A DNA stretch of 64,000 bases, taken from Rossellomorea aquimaris. Lineage in GTDB: Bacteria; Bacillota; Bacilli; Bacillales; Bacillaceae_B. This document shows, piece after piece, positions 59,546 through 64,000 of this stretch. Below the pieces are notes generated by a model that worked only from the letters and a program-made list of their open reading frames with translations, did no database searches and was not told the origin of the DNA. The translations under genes and the position numbers were made by a program. How positions within the stretch are numbered: position 1 is the stretch's first letter; each line of letters opens with the position of its first letter. The stretch spans positions 2,265,001 through 2,329,000 of the forward strand of contig NZ_CP141595.1 of the NCBI RefSeq assembly GCF_035590735.1, written 5' to 3'.

Positions 59546-60814
59546 ATGAAAGAATTATTAATGAAAAACCGTAATTTTGCCTCATTGTTCTTTGGGAGAT
59601 TGGTGACGAATATGGGAGATAGTATCTATTATGTGGCTGCCATGTGGCTTGTTTATGAGCTGGGAGGAAGTGTCTTTTACACAGGGTTAGCCGGATTCCT
59701 TACGTTATTGCCCGGAACATTACAGTTTCTTGTAGGACCTCTGGTTGATAAATGGCCGATTCAGAAAATGCTGGTCAGAACCCAAATCATTCAAGCAATC
59801 CTGGTTATGTTAATACCATTGGCACATTTTATGGGGTTTTTAACTGTTTCGTTCATACTCATCATCATGCCGATCATTTCTGCTCTTAACCAATTCACCT
59901 ACCCTGGGCAGGCAGCCATCCTTCCAAGAATCGTCAGAAAAGATCAACTTGTCAAAAGTAATTCCCTGTTTTCCTTTGCCTTTCAGGGGGTGGATCTTGC
60001 CTTCAATGCCCTTGCCGGAATCCTCATCACCTTAGTTGGCGCAATTACACTCTATATGATAGACGTTGTCACGTTTATTGCAGCAGCCATTTTGTTCAGT
60101 CTTCTCAAAATGAAGTCCGAAACGAATTCAAAAGAAAAACAAACTGTAGTCGTAGCCTTTGCAGAATATAAGAAAGATCTAATTGAAGGTTTTTCAATCG
60201 TATTCAAATCCCATCTCGCAAAATTTTTATTAGGGTCAATCGTTGCAAACTTTGCCATCGGGTCAATCTATGCCATTTTGCCGGCATTTGCTGATGACAG
60301 AGGTGGCTCAGAATTTTATGGTCTTTATTTAGCAGCCATTTCAGGAGGTGCATTGATCGGAGCCATTGGAGCAACCTGGTTTGAACGCTATCCATTAGGA
60401 AAGCTTACGATTGTATTATTCTTCTTGGGTGGCACTACTTGGATGATTTCAGGTTTTATTCCTATGAATAGCTTAAGCATTATTTTATTCGGTTTATCAT
60501 GGATTCCCATTGGTGCCACTAATGTCATCATAGGGTCCGCTCTTCAATCAATCGTTCCACAGCATCTGCTCGGAAGAATTTTCTCTGTCACATCATCTTT
60601 AGGGGCCATGGCCATGCCGTTCGGGTCCCTTATTGGCGGCTATCTAGCTGAAATATTTAGCAGCACTTCTATATACATTGGGAGTGCTGGTGGGATTTTA
60701 TTTATTTCCCTCGTATGGATCTTAAACAAAACCTTACGCTCCCTTCCACACACCTCAAAGCTTAATCCAGCGGAAGTAGGCTTGGCAAATGAGAGTGTAA
60801 CGGCTTCATCATAA
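59546..60814 (+). CDS. MFS transporter (drug-efflux type)
   Basis: A 422-residue major facilitator with 12 predicted helices. The N-terminal FASLFFGRLVTNMGDSIYYVAAMWLVYEL and motif A-like GPLVDKWPIQKML are typical of MFS_3/MefA-like exporters of macrolides or other drugs. The middle loop is charged (MKSETNSKEKQ). It is under the same operator as the upstream ArsR-type gene. AAAGGAGAG precedes the ATG. The substrate is unknown. Confidence 0.88.
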   Translation: MKELLMKNRNFASLFFGRLVTNMGDSIYYVAAMWLVYELGGSVFYTGLAGFLTLLPGTLQFLVGPLVDKWPIQKMLVRTQIIQAILVMLIPLAHFMGFLTVSFILIIMPIISALNQFTYPGQAAILPRIVRKDQLVKSNSLFSFAFQGVDLAFNALAGILITLVGAITLYMIDVVTFIAAAILFSLLKMKSETNSKEKQTVVVAFAEYKKDLIEGFSIVFKSHLAKFLLGSIVANFAIGSIYAILPAFADDRGGSEFYGLYLAAISGGALIGAIGATWFERYPLGKLTIVLFFLGGTTWMISGFIPMNSLSIILFGLSWIPIGATNVIIGSALQSIVPQHLLGRIFSVTSSLGAMAMPFGSLIGGYLAEIFSSTSIYIGSAGGILFISLVWILNKTLRSLPHTSKLNPAEVGLANESVTASS

Positions 60815-60816
60815 TA

Positions 60817-60868
60817 AAAGCAACATCCCTTCACAAAGAATTTCTATGAGGATGGATGTTGCTTTCCG
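60817..60868 (+). terminator. terminator
   Basis: AAAGCAACATCC and GGATGTTGCTTT form a 12-base stem around a 25-base interior. Confidence 0.75.
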
Positions 60869-61082
60869 ATAAAACACTTTATTATCACGTGAAAGTATTG
60901 GATGATAATGGTAAAATAGAAGAATAGTACATTCTATGCTATTTCCTATGGCATTAAATTAAATTCTGGCATAATCTTATAATCTTTGGATTTCCTGGAT
61001 AACTAATTTGGACATGACATTTCATACATGCAGGTCATTATACTGAAAATCAAAAAACAGTAAATAAGGGGATGAACATATA

Positions 61083-61528
61083 GTGAAATTTCGTTCTAAA
61101 ATTGATCGATTTTTTATTTCTGTGATTATCATATCATTGCTTCTTGTCGCTATTGTATATTTGATTCCACTTATTTTTATAGGTCGTCCCACAACATTGG
61201 ACATCATAGTCGTTGTAAGCTTATATGCTTTTTCAGCAGGCATCATAATATGGACAGGATTCTTTAGCAGTATGAGTTGTGCGAGGATTATCTATATATT
61301 AAAGGAGGTCCGTTCAGAAGCCGAATTTTCTATGGTGATCTTACCAGAGTGAGAGCTACCCGGGATATTTCCACTGGCTACAGAGTCTTGTCATCCAGGG
61401 ATGCCCTTGAAATCTATTACCGAACCGGGTTTTGGGGGAGTGTTAAGATTTCACCTCGTGACAAGGAGCTTTTTCTATCTGAGCTGGATAAACGCTGTTC
61501 TCATTTGTTCATTCAAAGTTCACCATAA
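61083..61528 (+). pseudogene. PH-domain-like membrane protein split by a frameshift
   Basis: From GTG 61083 (AAGGGGATG upstream) one frame gives two helices (FFISVIIISLLLVAIVYLIP and DIIVVVSLYAFSAGIIIWTGFF). After about 61275 the homology continues in the -1/+2 frame as CEDYLYIKGGPFRSRIFYGD, then LTRVRATRDISTGYRVLSS, ALEIYYRTGFWGSVKISP and EDKELFL-like end to TAA 61526-61528. Joined, this is the familiar Bacillus two-helix plus bacterial PH-like protein of about 148 residues. The cause could be decay or an indel error. Confidence 0.7.
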
Positions 61529-61595
61529 ATAAATTCTAAATGATCTGAAACCTTATGTAATTCAAAACCGTATACAATATCAAGAGGTGATGAAC

Positions 61596-61796
61596 ATGAC
61601 AGGAATATTATTCATTATACTAATCCCAATTGTCTTTACACTAATTGCTATAAATCTTTCCGATTCATCAAAAAGAGGCTACAGAAGTGAAGATGGGGGC
61701 TATTATGGTCCTTATGACGGAGGTAATGATTCAGCAGGCAGCTGCGACACCGGCTTTGGCGGTGGGGATTGTGGAGGTGGTGGAGGTGGCGAATAA
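61596..61796 (+). CDS. small membrane protein with a Gly-rich tail
   Basis: A 66-residue protein with one N-terminal helix (GILFIILIPIVFTLIAINL) and a tail rich in Gly, Asp, Tyr and two Cys (DGGYYGPYDGGNDSAGSCDT, then GFGGGDCGGGGGGE). GAGGTGATG favours ATG 61596 over GTG 61587. The function is unknown; such tails are seen in short Bacillus surface or spore proteins. Confidence 0.6.
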   Translation: MTGILFIILIPIVFTLIAINLSDSSKRGYRSEDGGYYGPYDGGNDSAGSCDTGFGGGDCGGGGGGE

Positions 61797-61857
61797 CTCG
61801 CTTCCTACTGTTTTTTTGCTGGTGACGACATTCGCAACACTTAGGAGATGAACACCG

Positions 61858-62688
61858 TTGAAACGTTATTTTATTCAGCATCGGAACCTGGACATTCATA
61901 TTACAGAATGGGGAGCCACTACGAAACCCGTAATCTTTTGCCTGCATGGACTTGGAAGTACCAGTCTCAGTTTTATGGAAGTGGCAGAGGAATTAAAAGA
62001 GGACTTCAGGATCATTTCAATTGATGCACCTGGCCATGGTAAAACCCCTCCTTTTGATAAAGGTGAAGACTATGAAATGGTCAAGATGGCAGGTTGGATA
62101 AATGAAGTAATTGAACTTCTTGAAATAGATTCTTTTTACTTTTTATCTCATTCATGGGGAAGTTTTGTCGCCCTTTACTATGCTGCAAGTTACCCTTATC
62201 GGGTCCGCGATAGTATATTAATAGATGGAGGCTACCAGGGGAAACGACATTCGAACCAAACCGCAGAAGAGGAAGTTGATTTCTATAACCACGACTTTGA
62301 ACAGGTTTGGGAATCATGGGAAGACTTCCTGGCCCTAGTCAAAAGTGAAACATTAAACTGGAGCACCTTAAAGATGGAGGCTGCGAAAGATCTTTGTCTC
62401 TATAAAGATAACCGATATTATTGGCATGCACGTGGTAGTACTGCCGGTCACATCATAAGGGCCATGCACAAGGATGAAGCAGAGGATATTTATCACAAGC
62501 TGGACTGTTCGATTCTATTATTAAAAGCAACCCTTCCCCATAGCATGGAGGAAAGCCGAAATAATACCGCGGCCATTTTCAAGGAAAAAACCAGGGGTGA
62601 AGTAAAGTCGATTCCCGAAACCACTCATCTACTGCATTGGGACCGTCCTGAGACTGTAGTGAGGGAAATCAGGAACCGCTGGAAATAG
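61858..62688 (+). CDS. alpha/beta hydrolase
   Basis: A 276-residue alpha/beta-hydrolase. HG in FCLHGLGST forms the oxyanion region; the nucleophile elbow is SHSWGS (Ser99); His is in TTHLLHWDRP. The acid is probably in the ILLLKATLP region. Substrates range from esters to lactones. It starts at TTG with TAGGAGATG seven bases upstream. It is followed after 25 bases by a GNAT gene. Confidence 0.83.
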   Translation: MKRYFIQHRNLDIHITEWGATTKPVIFCLHGLGSTSLSFMEVAEELKEDFRIISIDAPGHGKTPPFDKGEDYEMVKMAGWINEVIELLEIDSFYFLSHSWGSFVALYYAASYPYRVRDSILIDGGYQGKRHSNQTAEEEVDFYNHDFEQVWESWEDFLALVKSETLNWSTLKMEAAKDLCLYKDNRYYWHARGSTAGHIIRAMHKDEAEDIYHKLDCSILLLKATLPHSMEESRNNTAAIFKEKTRGEVKSIPETTHLLHWDRPETVVREIRNRWK

Positions 62689-62713
62689 AAAAAAAAGAGG
62701 AGACACTCATTCA

Positions 62714-63178
62714 ATGATTCTATTACAACCAATGAAAGACCACGAATATACTCTTTGGATTCAAGATTCCATTAAAGAGTACGCAGAGGAAAAGACGAAA
62801 GCCGGTAACTTCCAAAAGGAAACTTCTTTGCAACAGGCTGAAAACGAATTTAATCAATTACTGCCGGATGGACTTGAGTCAAAGGATCATTATTTGTTTA
62901 CTTTAATTGATGGTGAAAACCAGAAAGACGTAGGCACTTTATGGATTAACGTAAAGGAGGACGGTAAAGAAGCATTCATTTATGACATCAAGATTCATGA
63001 AAGCAAAAGAGGGAAGGGATATGGAAAAGAAGCCTTAAAGTCCCTGGACTCATTTGCGAGGGAAAAAGATATATCAAAAATATCGCTGCATGTTTTTGGT
63101 CATAACAAAGTGGCTCTTTCCTTGTACCACAATACAGGGTTCGAAGTGACCAATGTTTTGATGTCAAAGACTCTTTAA
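62714..63178 (+). CDS. GNAT N-acetyltransferase
   Basis: A 154-residue GNAT. Conserved segments are VGTLWINVKEDGKEAFIYDIKIHESKRGKGYGKEALKSL (CoA loop RGKGYG) and NKVALSLYHNTGFEVTNVLM. The substrate is unknown. AAAAGAGGAGA lies upstream of the ATG. It follows the hydrolase gene closely, so the pair may be co-transcribed. Confidence 0.85.
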   Translation: MILLQPMKDHEYTLWIQDSIKEYAEEKTKAGNFQKETSLQQAENEFNQLLPDGLESKDHYLFTLIDGENQKDVGTLWINVKEDGKEAFIYDIKIHESKRGKGYGKEALKSLDSFAREKDISKISLHVFGHNKVALSLYHNTGFEVTNVLMSKTL

Positions 63179-63185
63179 GTTCGAA

Positions 63186-63218
63186 CAAAGGACACCACTC
63201 CTATCCGGTGTCTTTTTC
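63186..63218 (+). terminator. terminator
   Basis: AAGGACACC and GGTGTCTTT pair with one G-U/T mismatch and TTTTT after. Confidence 0.75.
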
Positions 63219-63382
63219 CATGTAATGGAGGCCATGCAACTTGACTGCATCCAGTGATAAATACAGTTATAATGACTGTTATTTTTCAATAGGAAATGTC
63301 GGAACTAATCATTAAATGGTTGTACTAAGCCTGATCATCATATTCCTTTCCATATTTCTAAAGAAAAGAAAGGAGGATCCTT

Positions 63383-63805
63383 ATGAGAATCGTAGGATAT
63401 GCACTAATAGACGATTTGGAATCTCTTATACAAATTGATTGTCAAGTGATTGGAAACGAAAGCAGACGTGATCAAATCCAGGAGGCAATCTTAGAAAAGA
63501 GATGTTTAGTCGTTAGAGAGGGAGAGACTAATGCCGGGTTTCTTATATTTAACAACCACTTTTTCGGAAACACTTTCGTCTGTCTCATCATTGTTTCACC
63601 AGAGGAAAGAAGGAAGGGCAATGCCTCTTTACTATTGAAACATGTTGAAGAAATATCGCCGTCAGATAAAATATTTTCGTCTACTAATCAATCAAACCGG
63701 CAAATGCAAAAAACATTTCAAGGAAACGGCTTTTCTCAAAGTGGAAAGATCGAAAACCTGGACCCGGGGGACCCGGAGATTGTTTACTATAAACAAAGAA
63801 GATAG
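63383..63805 (+). CDS. GNAT N-acetyltransferase
   Basis: A 140-residue GNAT. It begins RIVGYALIDDLESLIQIDCQVIG and has the CoA loop PEERRKGNASLLLKH and the final NRQMQKTFQGNGFSQSGKIE. The CoA loop deviates from RxxGxG/A (RRKGNA), which still fits. The substrate is unknown. AAAGGAGG lies upstream. A 43-residue membrane protein gene follows after 17 bases. Confidence 0.8.
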   Translation: MRIVGYALIDDLESLIQIDCQVIGNESRRDQIQEAILEKRCLVVREGETNAGFLIFNNHFFGNTFVCLIIVSPEERRKGNASLLLKHVEEISPSDKIFSSTNQSNRQMQKTFQGNGFSQSGKIENLDPGDPEIVYYKQRR

Positions 63806-63822
63806 GAAAGGGAGGTCATGGA

Positions 63823-63954
63823 GTGGTTATCATTTTAGCCATTTTTCTATTAATCTATTCATTTGATTTCACCAAATTCAGAAAGCAAAATCAAACCATG
63901 ATTGAACAAAATGAGAGAATTATTAAACTTCTCGAGAAAATTAAGAATAAATAA
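63823..63954 (+). CDS. small membrane protein with coiled coil
   Basis: A 43-residue protein from GTG 63823 behind GGGAGG. One helix (VIILAIFLLIYSFDFTKF) and a charged coiled-coil tail (NQTMIEQNERIIKLLEKIKNK). The plan equals that of the gene at 47180. Function unknown. Confidence 0.6.
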   Translation: MVIILAIFLLIYSFDFTKFRKQNQTMIEQNERIIKLLEKIKNK

Positions 63955-64000
63955 TACATAAGGAAGCAGGCCCCCCAATAAAGAGCCTAGCTTCAATCGA

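Noticed and set aside
1..64000. CRISPR arrays, tRNA or rRNA genes, riboswitches, prophage
   Set aside because: No regularly spaced repeats, no tRNA-like or rRNA-like sequence, no riboswitch core that I could recognise, and no phage structural or integrase genes were found.

Overview
This 64-kb window is chromosomal DNA of a low-GC Gram-positive bacterium, almost certainly a member of the Bacillaceae. Several blocks match Bacillus subtilis gene order and residue positions: citR/citA, the dppABCDE-ykfABCD operon, csoR-copZ-copA and guaC. Strong AGGAGG-type ribosome binding sites, frequent GTG/TTG starts and many hairpin-plus-T-run terminators fit this. I see no rRNA, tRNA, CRISPR array, prophage or intact transposase. 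Genus and species are not determinable by eye.

Layout. 1-16 kb is a patchwork of single genes for small-molecule modification: GNAT acetyltransferases, VOC (glyoxalase-fold) proteins, Nudix hydrolases, a pentapeptide-repeat protein, a DoxX-like protein, an ABC-2 exporter, a sigma-70-like factor and a beta-lactamase-fold hydrolase, plus the divergent citR-citA pair. 16-24 kb holds a kinase-like protein, nitronate monooxygenase, a DUF4145-like protein, a divergent regulator/vWA pair, a TraB-family membrane protein and several very small genes. 24.4-34.7 kb is one long operon for uptake and cytosolic dismantling of cell-wall peptides (dppA-E, ykfA-D), extended by a signal-less class A beta-lactamase-like hydrolase. 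A sigma-A-like promoter overlapped by a near-consensus CodY box precedes it. 34.7-40 kb carries an RsbR-type STAS protein, an XRE-PAS regulator and the copper operon csoR-copZ-copA with two matching CsoR boxes. 40-48.7 kb includes a 1025-residue GNAT fusion protein, tatA, small membrane or secreted proteins, guaC, a 2'-5' RNA ligase-like protein and a TPR-type regulator. 48.9-53 kb encodes a 1356-residue secreted S8 protease that appears to carry both a cohesin-like and a dockerin-like module. 53-64 kb holds a nucleoside hydrolase, a MerR/acyl-CoA dehydrogenase unit, a 27-residue peptide with nine cysteines, a lipoprotein, a CDF cation exporter, an ArsR-type regulator with an MFS exporter, and a tail of hydrolase and GNAT genes.

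How parts work together. DppA trims D-amino-acid peptides and DppBCDE imports peptides. YkfD is probably a second ATPase for the same permease. YkfA, YkfC and YkfB cut and epimerise muropeptides in the cytosol. CsoR-CopZ-CopA senses, chaperones and exports Cu(I). The ArsR-type regulator and the MFS exporter share an operator, and the MerR regulator sits on a palindrome of the branched-chain or fatty-acid catabolism type just upstream of the acyl-CoA dehydrogenase.

Most interesting items: the Cys-rich peptide (56435-56518), the GNAT/large-domain fusion (40383-43460), the cytosolic beta-lactamase-like gene closing the muropeptide operon, a palindromic repeat family (43.5, 44.6 and 47.7 kb, the last inside a coding sequence), the cohesin-plus-dockerin protease, and four genes broken by frameshifts. 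The frameshifts could be real decay or assembly indels.
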